Shown here piece after piece: positions 44,017 to 52,085 of a stretch of DNA of 64,000 nucleotides. The notes under the pieces were generated by a model that was not told the DNA's origin, did not search any database, and saw only the letters and a list, made by a program, of their open reading frames with translations. The stretch lies in assembly GCA_910588035.1 (NCBI GenBank), contig CAJUPY010000002.1:62001-126000 (forward strand), given 5' to 3'. The position numbers and the translations under genes were made by a program. The DNA is from an uncultured Muribaculaceae bacterium (GTDB lineage Bacteria > Bacteroidota > Bacteroidia > Bacteroidales > Muribaculaceae). Position 1 is the stretch's first letter; the number at the start of each line of letters is the position of its first letter.

Positions 44017-44499
44017 ATGATAGATATAATTTGCTATATATTATGTTTTCTGCTATGTGCCGTTGGAGCCGTCGGTTGTTTTGTACCGGTGATTCCGGGT
44101 CCACCGCTTTCATTCGCCGGCTACCTTCTGCTTCTGTTGACTCCTGCCAATGAGGCCATTCCGCTGGTGACAGTCATAGTGCTCGGCACACTGACCTTGC
44201 TGTCGGTTATTTTCGACTACGTGATACCCTCACTCGGGGTGAAGTGGTTCGGAGGAACCAAATATGGGAAATGGGGAAGCCTCGCCGGCACACTTGCCGG
44301 CCTGTTGTTCATGCCCTGGGGCTTGATTGCAGGACCGTTTGCCGGAGCATTCATTGGCGAACTCTGCGGAAAAAGCAATACAACCGATGCCTTAAAGTCG
44401 GGAGTAGGCTCACTGGTCGGTTTCTTGTGTGGGACACTCTTCAAACTGTTTGTCACCTTCGCCATAATCTTTTATGCCATACGCGCCGTTTTGTTTTGA
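44017..44499 (+). CDS. DUF456 family small membrane protein
   Basis: The 160-residue product is almost entirely hydrophobic with about five membrane segments and the glycine-rich DUF456 motifs GCFVPVIPGPPLSFAG near residue 20, YGKWGSLAGTLAGL near residue 85 and GPFAGAFIGELCG near residue 107, which resemble glycine-zipper elements. Function is unknown. The frame is open from 43969, but the -7 element inside that extension makes the ATG at 44017 the better start. The outer membrane barrel genes follow after 74 bases. Confidence 0.8.
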   Translation: MIDIICYILCFLLCAVGAVGCFVPVIPGPPLSFAGYLLLLLTPANEAIPLVTVIVLGTLTLLSVIFDYVIPSLGVKWFGGTKYGKWGSLAGTLAGLLFMPWGLIAGPFAGAFIGELCGKSNTTDALKSGVGSLVGFLCGTLFKLFVTFAIIFYAIRAVLF

Positions 44500-44573
44500 C
44501 CACAAACCGTACTGGAATAGAAAGCACGATTTTTCTACTAAATATATCAACTAACCTTTTATTATCACACGTT

Positions 44574-45197
44574 ATGAAAAAAGTAATCGCATCTACACTG
44601 CTATGTCTATCAATCATGACACTCGGAGCACAGGAAAAACGGCAGGAAATCGAGTATGGAATCAGAGTCGGTATGAATGTGTCATCAATGGGCATATCTG
44701 CCGACCGTGTGTCGCTGAGCCCTGATTCAAAAGTCGGATTCAACATCGGAATCGCAGCCGAGATCCCCGTATCGAAAACCAATGAGGCATGGCGCATCAA
44801 CACCGGTCTTTACTATACTATCAAGGGCTTCAAACTCAGCGAGGACGGAGAAAAACTGACTTCATCGCCGGCCTATCTCCAGATTCCAGTCTATGCCTCG
44901 TGGCGGACACCGCTGACCGACGATATTAAATTACGCATCAACGCAGGTCCTTACTTCGCTCTCGGAGTGAACGGTAAAAACAAAATAACAGACGGTCGTC
45001 TCTCTGAAAAAGAAGACTGTTTCGGTCATGGAGGCTACAAACGTTTCGACATGGGATTGGGACTTTCGGTCGGTCTCGCGTTCAACAAATTCATTTTCGA
45101 CATCGGCTATGAGCATGGTCTCATAAACATCTCACCCGACGATGACGTGAAATTCCGCAACCGCAACTTCACTTTCACCTTAGGTTACAATTTCTGA
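44574..45197 (+). CDS. outer membrane beta-barrel protein (porin family, PF13568-like)
   Basis: The 207-residue product has a signal peptide (about 1-19, LGAQ) and alternating strands typical of small eight-stranded barrels: YGIRVGMNVSSM near 27, VGFNIGIAAEIP near 52, WRINTGLYYTIKGFKL near 70, LQIPVYASWRT near 100 and a terminal Phe in FTFTLGYNF, the sorting signal for BAM. The frame is open much further upstream inside the DUF456 gene, but only the ATG at 44574 gives a signal peptide. A paralogue follows after 17 bases. Confidence 0.85.
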   Translation: MKKVIASTLLCLSIMTLGAQEKRQEIEYGIRVGMNVSSMGISADRVSLSPDSKVGFNIGIAAEIPVSKTNEAWRINTGLYYTIKGFKLSEDGEKLTSSPAYLQIPVYASWRTPLTDDIKLRINAGPYFALGVNGKNKITDGRLSEKEDCFGHGGYKRFDMGLGLSVGLAFNKFIFDIGYEHGLINISPDDDVKFRNRNFTFTLGYNF

Positions 45198-45214
45198 CAT
45201 AAAGACGCTCAGAC

Positions 45215-45868
45215 ATGAAACGTTTATCAATCATCGCCATTGCACTTCTGACATCTCTGGCGGTTTGCGCAGCAAGCATCGAAGACGACACAGAACTCCG
45301 GTCAGTTGAGAATGCATCTTGCGAAAAAGAAAAAACGGTTTTGGGTGTCAGAATCGGAATTAACGATGCCCGTTGGATCTCATACGACTCAGACGAACCC
45401 TATTCCGGAGCCGGAATCAAGTTCAAAGTCGGCTTCGCGGCCGAGCTGCCTATCGCCAAACATTGGTGGATCAACACAGGTCTGTATTATTCTGTCAAGG
45501 GTTATCGTGAAAAAGATAAAAGCGACGGCAGTGTGTCCACTCTGAACATGGGCTATCTTGAGGTTCCGGTCTATTTCACCTGGCACTACAAGTTCAACCC
45601 CAATCTGAGGTTACGTCTTGGAGTCGGACCATATGTCGCTCTCGCTGTCAACGCAAAACTCAAGACCAAATATAACAATGTCTCACAGAGCTATTCGGGA
45701 CTTGACGGTTATAAGCTGCCCGATGTCGGCATAGGATTGACAGCCGGACTACAATACAAACGTTTTTTAGTGGAGATCGGGAATAGTCTCGGTTTCTTGA
45801 AAGTTTCAGAATATGACATAGCGTTCCATAACGAAGTCGCTTCGCTGACTGTGGGATACCAATTCTAA
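45215..45868 (+). CDS. outer membrane beta-barrel protein, paralogue of the preceding gene
   Basis: The 217-residue product has a signal peptide (about 1-20) and the same strand order as its neighbour: GVRIGINDARW near 45, KVGFAAELPIAKHWWINTGLYYSVKGY near 70-98 (compare WRINTGLYYTIKG), YLEVPVYFTWHY near 112, LRLGVGPYVALAVNAK near 133 and terminal Phe in LTVGYQF. The two genes arose by tandem duplication and have diverged considerably. Ligand or role unknown. Confidence 0.85.
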   Translation: MKRLSIIAIALLTSLAVCAASIEDDTELRSVENASCEKEKTVLGVRIGINDARWISYDSDEPYSGAGIKFKVGFAAELPIAKHWWINTGLYYSVKGYREKDKSDGSVSTLNMGYLEVPVYFTWHYKFNPNLRLRLGVGPYVALAVNAKLKTKYNNVSQSYSGLDGYKLPDVGIGLTAGLQYKRFLVEIGNSLGFLKVSEYDIAFHNEVASLTVGYQF

Positions 45869-45899
45869 TCACAGTGTTGCTTATTCAGAAAATAATGCC

Positions 45900-45907
45900 T
45901 ATTTTTG
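45900..45907 (+). promoter_or_regulatory. -7 element for the DUF4465 gene
   Basis: TATTTTTG matches TAnnTTTG and ends 39 bases before the ATG at 45947. A TTG at 45905 lies inside it and cannot be the start. Confidence 0.5.
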
Positions 45908-45946
45908 TATCATTATTTTCTGAATTTCAACTTAAAAGCTATTGAA

Positions 45947-46735
45947 ATGAATCTTATAAAAACCGTTTTCCGCACTGCGTTATTTCTCACCGTTGCCCTT
46001 GCTTTCACCGCATGTGAAGATGATGACAACGATTCAAGCCCCAACGCAGCAGTTCTGCTTTTTGAGAACCCCGACATCGAGTTCAGCTCGACAACCAACG
46101 CATGGACTAATGTCTTCAATCCGCTTGCCGACAACGATCTCGTCTTTGGCGGCTTCAAATTCAGCCACTCAGGCATCAATGAGGGCTATGAAGCCTACAC
46201 AGGTTTCTGTCCGACCAAATCGACAGACAAAAGCGATCATGCCGGCGACTGGGTAGCCCACCAGTGGGGCGCGATAACCGGCAAAGGCTGCATCGCCCCG
46301 ACCCTGCCCTACATGATTGCATGCTGGGACAGCTACAACGAGCGTGATCTGACCGAGATGCCCGAGAATCCCTCCTGCTCGTTCCGTCTCACTAACGGAA
46401 ACAAATTCTCTCTAATGGGATTCTACATCACCAACACCACCTGGGGATATTACGCGATGAAAGACGGAACGAATTTCAACGAGCCGTTTGAAGAAGACGA
46501 CTACTGTTTTGTCCGCGCCAACTTTGTCAGAGACGGCATCGTGATAGGCCACAAAGATGTGTATCTCGCACATGAGGGAAATTTCCTGGCCGAATGGCAA
46601 CCGGTCGAAGCAAGCGAGTTCGGCGCAATCGACATGGTTTATTTCACCATGGAATCGAGCGACTTCTCAGATTTTGGCATGAACAACCCGGCCTACTTCG
46701 CTTTCGACGCGCTGGTGATTAAAGTAGAGAAATAA
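45947..46735 (+). CDS. DUF4465 domain lipoprotein
   Basis: The 262-residue product has a lipoprotein signal with lipobox FTAC (Cys at about 22) followed by an acidic DDD stretch typical of surface-exported lipoproteins in Bacteroidota, then a DUF4465 beta-sandwich: TNVFNPLADNDLVFGGFKFSH near residue 52, CSFRLTNGNKFSLMGFYITNTTW near residue 145 and YFAFDALVIKVE at the end. Such proteins occur with TonB-linked receptors or on their own and are presumed glycan or cobalamin-uptake related, unproven. No SusC partner is adjacent here. Confidence 0.78.
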   Translation: MNLIKTVFRTALFLTVALAFTACEDDDNDSSPNAAVLLFENPDIEFSSTTNAWTNVFNPLADNDLVFGGFKFSHSGINEGYEAYTGFCPTKSTDKSDHAGDWVAHQWGAITGKGCIAPTLPYMIACWDSYNERDLTEMPENPSCSFRLTNGNKFSLMGFYITNTTWGYYAMKDGTNFNEPFEEDDYCFVRANFVRDGIVIGHKDVYLAHEGNFLAEWQPVEASEFGAIDMVYFTMESSDFSDFGMNNPAYFAFDALVIKVEK

Positions 46736-46794
46736 TAGTTCTGATTCAAGAACGGGAGCATCAATATTATTTAATTTATCTTTAGATCTGTTCC

Positions 46795-49410
46795 ATGTTA
46801 AATTTCATAAAGAAAGCGTTCGATAACCTGTCGGGATCGACAGAGCAGACCTCACAGGCATTGCGTGAAGCCCTTGAGAAAACCCGTAATTTTCTTGCCG
46901 AACGCGACGGAGTGTTTGTGAAGTCGAGTCACCCGAGTCCTGAATTCGCCGCAACTACAGACATCTCTATCACCCCGGGCAAAGGGAGTGCAGAACTGCG
47001 CCTTACGGTCACACCTGTCAAAGGCGGTGAGGCTGCCCGCGTGGAGGCAACGCATGTGTTTGACAGCGGCACAATCAAAGGCCCGGCCCAATTGGCCGAG
47101 GCCATTGACGAGACCATAGATTTGTTGCGCGCCCAAGCTGTAAAAGAATTATCAGCCAAAGGCATTGTGCTCTTTGAAGTGACATACGACACATTTATAG
47201 ATGCGGTCAAAAGTCTACGTCTCAAACCGTTCAGAGAACTTGACGACCTGATTGGAGTGACAATACCAGCGTCGAAAGAACTGAAAACCGCATGGCCGCT
47301 CCACATCAAGACCGGAACAAAACATTTCACTCTTTCAGTGGAAATGAATGGCGTAGACACTACAGCCGCAAAGCAATTTGAAAACCGAGGCATAAAGGCC
47401 GAAGTTTCTGACAAGCGTCTGACAGCATCAAAGACATGCGGTCTGGAAGCTATCACAAGCACCGACAGCCTTGCATCGGCAATCAAGCAATACATTGACA
47501 ACGTAGGCCAGGTTCTTGCCGACATAAATCGGCACACACCTCTTTCAGCCGCCACCTTTTCGCGGGGAATAGACGCGGAGTTCCTGCGCAAGCGGCTGAG
47601 CACACTCGAGACGTTCTCTTCGATCGACTCCGACGGCGACGTAAAACTCGTCATACCCGCCGACGACAATTTTGTTTTCCCCAGCACCGTGTGGATACTA
47701 CCGCGGTCAGAAAAGGTTACAGTGCAGATTCGCGGCACCATTGATAAAGAATTCAAAGACGATGGAGCGGTACAGAAGTTGTGGCCGGGTATAAAAATCG
47801 ATGTGTCTGACGGCAAGACCCGCGGATTGGAACTCCGTGTCACACCCGCCGACCTCCGCAAAGACGACAAGCCACAGAACCTGCAACTCTTTGACGCAGT
47901 GCAAGGAGCAATCACCAATCTCAGATATGCCTGGGTGAAAGTGCATGATTTATTGAATGTGCCATGTCACATCTGTGATTTTTTCGATAAGAAAAAAATA
48001 GAACAGCTGCTGCGCAAAATGGGTCATGAAATGACCAAAGATGATGCCGGCGACATCAGGCTCACTATTCAGGCCGACAAGGATTGTCCTATGGAACGCT
48101 TCCTATGGGTGATGACCTCTCCTGAGAAAATCAAGATCAGCGGAGGTGTTTTTGGCTCACCTTCAAACCTTGATGTCGAAAAATGCGCCGCCGATGCCAC
48201 AGCAAATCTCAAAGGTACAGGTTACACCGCCTATGTCTACAAAAACACGGTGAGACTCCGCGGTTGTCTCGAGGCCGCCTCCATCTCTTTCATGTTTGAG
48301 TCTGACCGCGATGAAGCCATTGTCAAATTTGTGCGCAAAAGCATCGACACGATCAAAACAGCCTGTGCCGAGCCGATACGCATATATCTGAAAAACGAGG
48401 CCGAGGAGCGTGCCCGCAAGGAAACTGTCGAAAGTATCCGTCGCGAAGTAGTCAAATTTGGCCAGACCATGGGCTACGAGATGAAAACTGATGATGACGG
48501 TGACATAAAGCTATCTGTTCCGTCTGACAAAACTTTCGATTCAAAGAGGTTCATATGGGTCATTATCAAGTCTGACCGAGTCGAGGTCAGAGGTTCTATC
48601 AACCAATACCCCGACAACATAGATAACGAACGCATTGCTGCTGATGCCACAGCCCGATTCAAAGGTACACCTTTCATTGCCAAGATAGTCAAAAATGGAG
48701 CCGTGTGGGTTAACGGCACTATTGAAATCAACATCTCCACAGAAGCTTCCAATCGGAATAAGGCCGTCATCGACTTTGTGCGAGACGGAATCGACAAAAT
48801 CAAAATTGCCTGCGCCGAGCCATTGCGCATATTGAAGCAACGCGAGGAAGATGAGCGCAAGAGGCGTGAGGAAGAGGAACGCAAAAAGCGTGAGGAAGAG
48901 GAACGAAAGAAGCGTGAAGAAGAGGAACGCAAAAAGCGCGAGGAACAGGAACGCCGGGCTCGGGAGGAAGCGAACAGACGAGCAGAGAGGGAGCGAAACC
49001 TCGGAAAATGGATGGAATATTCGATCAATGCAAGTTGCACTGTGGGTGAAGTCCAGAAATATTTCAATGGCATCTGGCCCTATCTGCGCATCTGCTTCTT
49101 TATGGTTGGCCACGGCCAGACAGCTGACCGCACCGGCTCTGAACTAACGCCAATCGACCGCGACTGTCAGATAGGCAAGATACGTTCTTTCAAATCATCG
49201 TCGACAATACGCATCGAGGGACGATCAACCCCCGACGACATCGAGAAAGCATTCCGCAAACAGACCGGTCTTGTCGTCAAGATATGCTACACCGACGACT
49301 CCAAACATCGCTATTACATATCGAAAAAAGCCGCCATGCACAAGAAACCGATAGGCGATCTCAACACACTCTTCGAGAGCAATGGCTATTACTACAACGA
49401 CTGGTACTAA
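46795..49410 (+). CDS. large repeat-domain protein of unknown function with a charged single helix
   Basis: I do not recognise this 871-residue protein as a named family. It has no signal peptide or membrane segment. Five divergent repeats of about 100-150 residues are visible, with beta-strand cores near residues 66, 179, 280, 419 and 569; the last three share GDVKLVI / GDIRLTI / GDIKLSV, then VWIL / LWVM / IWVI, then VRGS-like strands and a helix such as VKFVRKSIDTIKTACAEP. The alternating helix-sheet-helix layout recalls YbjN/type III chaperone-like folds; that is inference. Residues about 683-735 are a (REEEERKK)n single alpha-helix, followed by a distinct C-terminal domain (about 739-871) starting CTVGEVQKYFNGIW. 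It may be a cytosolic scaffold. A near -7 element (TATCTTTA) is at 46777 and a strong terminator follows. Confidence 0.75.
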   Translation: MLNFIKKAFDNLSGSTEQTSQALREALEKTRNFLAERDGVFVKSSHPSPEFAATTDISITPGKGSAELRLTVTPVKGGEAARVEATHVFDSGTIKGPAQLAEAIDETIDLLRAQAVKELSAKGIVLFEVTYDTFIDAVKSLRLKPFRELDDLIGVTIPASKELKTAWPLHIKTGTKHFTLSVEMNGVDTTAAKQFENRGIKAEVSDKRLTASKTCGLEAITSTDSLASAIKQYIDNVGQVLADINRHTPLSAATFSRGIDAEFLRKRLSTLETFSSIDSDGDVKLVIPADDNFVFPSTVWILPRSEKVTVQIRGTIDKEFKDDGAVQKLWPGIKIDVSDGKTRGLELRVTPADLRKDDKPQNLQLFDAVQGAITNLRYAWVKVHDLLNVPCHICDFFDKKKIEQLLRKMGHEMTKDDAGDIRLTIQADKDCPMERFLWVMTSPEKIKISGGVFGSPSNLDVEKCAADATANLKGTGYTAYVYKNTVRLRGCLEAASISFMFESDRDEAIVKFVRKSIDTIKTACAEPIRIYLKNEAEERARKETVESIRREVVKFGQTMGYEMKTDDDGDIKLSVPSDKTFDSKRFIWVIIKSDRVEVRGSINQYPDNIDNERIAADATARFKGTPFIAKIVKNGAVWVNGTIEINISTEASNRNKAVIDFVRDGIDKIKIACAEPLRILKQREEDERKRREEEERKKREEEERKKREEEERKKREEQERRAREEANRRAERERNLGKWMEYSINASCTVGEVQKYFNGIWPYLRICFFMVGHGQTADRTGSELTPIDRDCQIGKIRSFKSSSTIRIEGRSTPDDIEKAFRKQTGLVVKICYTDDSKHRYYISKKAAMHKKPIGDLNTLFESNGYYYNDWY
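48841..48960 (+). repeat. five in-frame 24-bp tandem repeats
   Basis: Copies at 48841, 48865, 48889, 48913 and 48937, each 24 bp, encode REEDERKR, three times REEEERKK and REEQERRA. The middle three differ at a few third positions only. They form the charged helix of the 871-residue protein and are expected to vary in copy number between strains. Confidence 0.9.
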
Positions 49411-49441
49411 CAACCGGTTATTGAAACTGATTATCTTCGAT

Positions 49442-49490
49442 ACAACAGGTGCCGTCTCGCGCAAGCCAGACGGCACCTGTTGTTATATTT
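49442..49490. terminator. symmetric intrinsic terminator between convergent genes
   Basis: Arms 49442-49457 and 49468-49483 are perfect 16-bp complements with a 10-base loop. It can end both the 871-residue protein gene and the reverse-strand nucleoside phosphorylase gene. Confidence 0.9.
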
Positions 49491-49503
49491 CAAGCGGTTT
49501 GTT

Positions 49504-50379
49504 TCAGATTCGTTCGAGCACCGTCTCGACCAGATCTCTCACGGCGGTCTTGTAGTTGGGGTTTGCATCGTTGTTCATGCGGTTTGCGATGATCGAGCAT
49601 ACGGTCATCGCCTTGTGTCCCATCAGTCGTCCAAGCCCCTGCAATGGAGCAGATTCCATCTCATAGTTTGTCACCTTGCGGTCACCGAACCTGAACTCCT
49701 CGATCGAGCGGTTGAGTGTCGGATTTGCAAGCGGCAGACGCAGCTCGCGTCCCTGCGGGCCATAGAAACCGACAGCCGAGATCGTGTTTCCGCGAACCAT
49801 GTCGTCACGCCCTATGCGCTCTACAAGTTCGGCGTCGGCGTTGACCACATAGGGTTTTGCCCAGAGCGGATTCCAGTTGGTGTGCTCAACAAAAGCCCGT
49901 TCAAAATCGAGATCGGCCACCTCGTTGCGGCCGGCGTAGTAGTTCAACACGCCGTCAAAACCGATCGCTTTTTCGGCAATTACGGGGGTCCCGAGCTTAA
50001 GTTCGGGTTGCAACGCGCCCGATGTTCCGATTCTGACAAGTGTCAGAGTGCGGTGTTCGTCACTGACCTCACGCGTTTTGAAATCGATGTTGGCCAAGGC
50101 GTCAAGCTCATTTATGACGATGTCGATGTTGTCAGGACCGATGCCATGACTCAGGCACATGATCGGTTTTCCCTTGTACGTTCCGCCGATAGTGTGGAAC
50201 TCGCGAGACTGCACTTCAAAAGTCTTTGTGTCGAAAAACTCAGCCACCATGTTCACACGCGCCGGATCACCGACGAGAATCACACGGTCGGTCAGCTGTT
50301 CGGGCAAAAGATGGAGATGAAACACAGATCCATCACTGTTTATTATAAGTTCTGACGGTTCTATTATTTTTTTTGACAT
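49504..50379 (-). CDS. nucleoside phosphorylase, uridine phosphorylase-like
   Basis: The 291-residue product belongs to the NP-I family that splits nucleosides with phosphate: VILVGDPARVNMVAEFF near residue 33, GIGPDNIDIVINELDAL near residue 79, the phosphate-site LVRIGTSGALQ near residue 114 and NYEMESAPLQGLG near residue 233, in which MES positions the ribose. The EMES context fits uridine phosphorylase (udp) better than purine enzymes, though substrate is not proven. It is transcribed away from dprA side in the same direction, with 65 bases between. Confidence 0.85.
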   Translation of the reverse strand: MSKKIIEPSELIINSDGSVFHLHLLPEQLTDRVILVGDPARVNMVAEFFDTKTFEVQSREFHTIGGTYKGKPIMCLSHGIGPDNIDIVINELDALANIDFKTREVSDEHRTLTLVRIGTSGALQPELKLGTPVIAEKAIGFDGVLNYYAGRNEVADLDFERAFVEHTNWNPLWAKPYVVNADAELVERIGRDDMVRGNTISAVGFYGPQGRELRLPLANPTLNRSIEEFRFGDRKVTNYEMESAPLQGLGRLMGHKAMTVCSIIANRMNNDANPNYKTAVRDLVETVLERI

Positions 50380-50444
50380 GTTTACGTTGGTTTAGAGGTT
50401 AGGTATCTTAAATGATTAACGATTGACAAATCTGTTTTGTTGGC

Positions 50445-51566
50445 TCACGCGAGAATATATCGTCCGCCCGGCGCATTGACAACCAGACCGTTATATTCCA
50501 TTTCCCCGAGAAGCTGAATCAAATTTGATATCGGCATCGACAAATCGACCGACATAAGGTTTATCCGTGCCTCGCCTTTCTGCGTCAGATAATCAATAAC
50601 CGTCTGCTGCTCGGGCGTAATGTCGAGATTCAATGTCGGCTGATCACCTTCTGACAACACCGGAGTCCATCTCATAGCTGCTATGAAATCATCGACCGAA
50701 GTCAATATGGAAGCTATATTTTTATATATGATCTTGTTGCATCCCGAACTATAGACATCGGTGACTCTTCCCGGCAACGCAAAGACATCGCGTCCGTAAT
50801 CAGCAGCGAGACGTGCAGTGAACAGCGCGCCTCCTCTTTCACCCGACTCGATGACAAGCACCGCATCGCTCATGCCGGCGACAATGCGGTTGCGGGCAAG
50901 AAAATTTCCCTGGTGAATCGGGGCACTGTGGCGATAGTCTGTCAGAATCGCGCCTCCGTTTCTGACCATGTCTACAGCAGTCGATCTGTGGGCCGCCGGA
51001 TATATTGTCGCAAGTCCGTGAGCCACCACCCCGACCGTAGGCACATTTGATGAAATCGATTCGCGGTGGGCAGCGACATCAATGCCGTATGCCAGGCCGC
51101 TGACAACGAGCAGATCTGGAATCTTGCGCGACAGTTCGGCGATGAAGCGTGAGACAAATGTGGTTCCGTAGGCTGTCGCATGGCGTGTGCCGACAATAGC
51201 GATGACATGGGGAGAATTGAAATCGGCGTTGCCGGAGACATAGATCATCAGCGGCGCATCGGGGCAATCAAGCAACCGTCGGGGATAATCGTCGTCGGTA
51301 TAGTAAAGTGCCCTGACACCGTTGGCCACGACCCAATTCATCTCTTCGGTGGCCTTTTCAAGGGCACTCCTTCTGACATCGTCAGCCAGCAAACGGTTGT
51401 TTGACGAAAGACAGGCTGCGAGCGACGACCGGCTGCCGGTGAAAAATTCGCCAAGCGAACCCACACGCGAACTGATGATGCGTGCGAATTCGATCGTCAT
51501 TCCCTTGAGTGACGACATCGCGATGCGATAGAGCAGGTCGTTGTCAGAAGCCGGAACCGCGATCAT
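50445..51566 (-). CDS. dprA: DNA processing protein DprA
   Basis: DprA binds incoming single-stranded DNA and loads RecA during natural transformation. The 373-residue product has an N-terminal helix-hairpin-helix region, the Rossmann-like core with VGTRHATAYG near residue 127, VVSGLAYGIDVAAHRE near residue 155, RNRIVAGMSDAVLVIESGERGGALFTA near residues 223-249 and ALPGRV near 263, and a C-terminal winged helix (about 310-373). It begins 11 bases after the thioesterase stop on the same strand, so the two are probably cotranscribed. Confidence 0.93.
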   Translation of the reverse strand: MIAVPASDNDLLYRIAMSSLKGMTIEFARIISSRVGSLGEFFTGSRSSLAACLSSNNRLLADDVRRSALEKATEEMNWVVANGVRALYYTDDDYPRRLLDCPDAPLMIYVSGNADFNSPHVIAIVGTRHATAYGTTFVSRFIAELSRKIPDLLVVSGLAYGIDVAAHRESISSNVPTVGVVAHGLATIYPAAHRSTAVDMVRNGGAILTDYRHSAPIHQGNFLARNRIVAGMSDAVLVIESGERGGALFTARLAADYGRDVFALPGRVTDVYSSGCNKIIYKNIASILTSVDDFIAAMRWTPVLSEGDQPTLNLDITPEQQTVIDYLTQKGEARINLMSVDLSMPISNLIQLLGEMEYNGLVVNAPGGRYILA

Positions 51567-51577
51567 GGCAACAGAGA

Positions 51578-51988
51578 TCAGAGATATCGGGCAAACGCCG
51601 CGGCAAGTTCGGTTCCTTTAGACAGACGTCCGTCTTTCAGGGCCACGACAGTGACCTCAGCTTTTACAACCGGGTCGCCATGTTGATTGAATATGTGTTG
51701 ATGAAAGACAAAACGCGGACCTCGCCTTTCCATTGCGAGACAACTGCGCATCGTGTCACCCGATCTCAAAGGAGTCAGATAATCAATCTCCACACGTGAC
51801 AAGACCGGATCGATGCCGATCTTTCTCATGGAGTCAAACGACATGCCTGCCTCGGCACAGAAACAGTGACGGGTGTGCTCGAGATAATGAAGATAGTTGG
51901 CATTGTTCACAATGCCCTCGGCGTCGATTTCATAATCGCGAACCTCGATCTCAAGTTCAAAAATAAATTTTCTGTCGTCCATTTTCAA
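51578..51988 (-). CDS. acyl-CoA thioesterase, 4HBT hotdog family
   Basis: The 136-residue product has the 4-hydroxybenzoyl-CoA thioesterase pattern: VRDYEIDAEGIVNNANYLHYLEHTR spans about residues 16-40, with the catalytic Asp of YEID-x-x-G and the helix beginning NNANY. It hydrolyses an acyl-CoA of unknown chain. ATGs at 51988 and 51982 are both possible. dprA follows by 11 bases, a gene order common in Bacteroidales. Confidence 0.88.
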   Translation of the reverse strand: MKMDDRKFIFELEIEVRDYEIDAEGIVNNANYLHYLEHTRHCFCAEAGMSFDSMRKIGIDPVLSRVEIDYLTPLRSGDTMRSCLAMERRGPRFVFHQHIFNQHGDPVVKAEVTVVALKDGRLSKGTELAAAFARYL

Positions 51989-52072
51989 TCATAAAAACGT
52001 GAGTCAGCAGTAAAGTTAATCAGAAATTGCGGTTTTTCAAAACCTGATTGTCAAAATAAGAATAATAATGCT

Positions 52073-52080
52073 TAATTTTG
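52073..52080 (+). promoter_or_regulatory. -7 element just before the C45 gene
   Basis: TAATTTTG matches TAnnTTTG and ends 5 bases before the ATG at 52086; ATTG 22 bases upstream is a weak -33. Confidence 0.45.
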
Positions 52081-52085
52081 TGATT

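Noticed and set aside
44244..44573. Extended N-terminus of the first outer membrane barrel gene
   Set aside because: The extension overlaps the DUF456 gene in another frame and would bury the signal peptide; the ATG at 44574 is the start.
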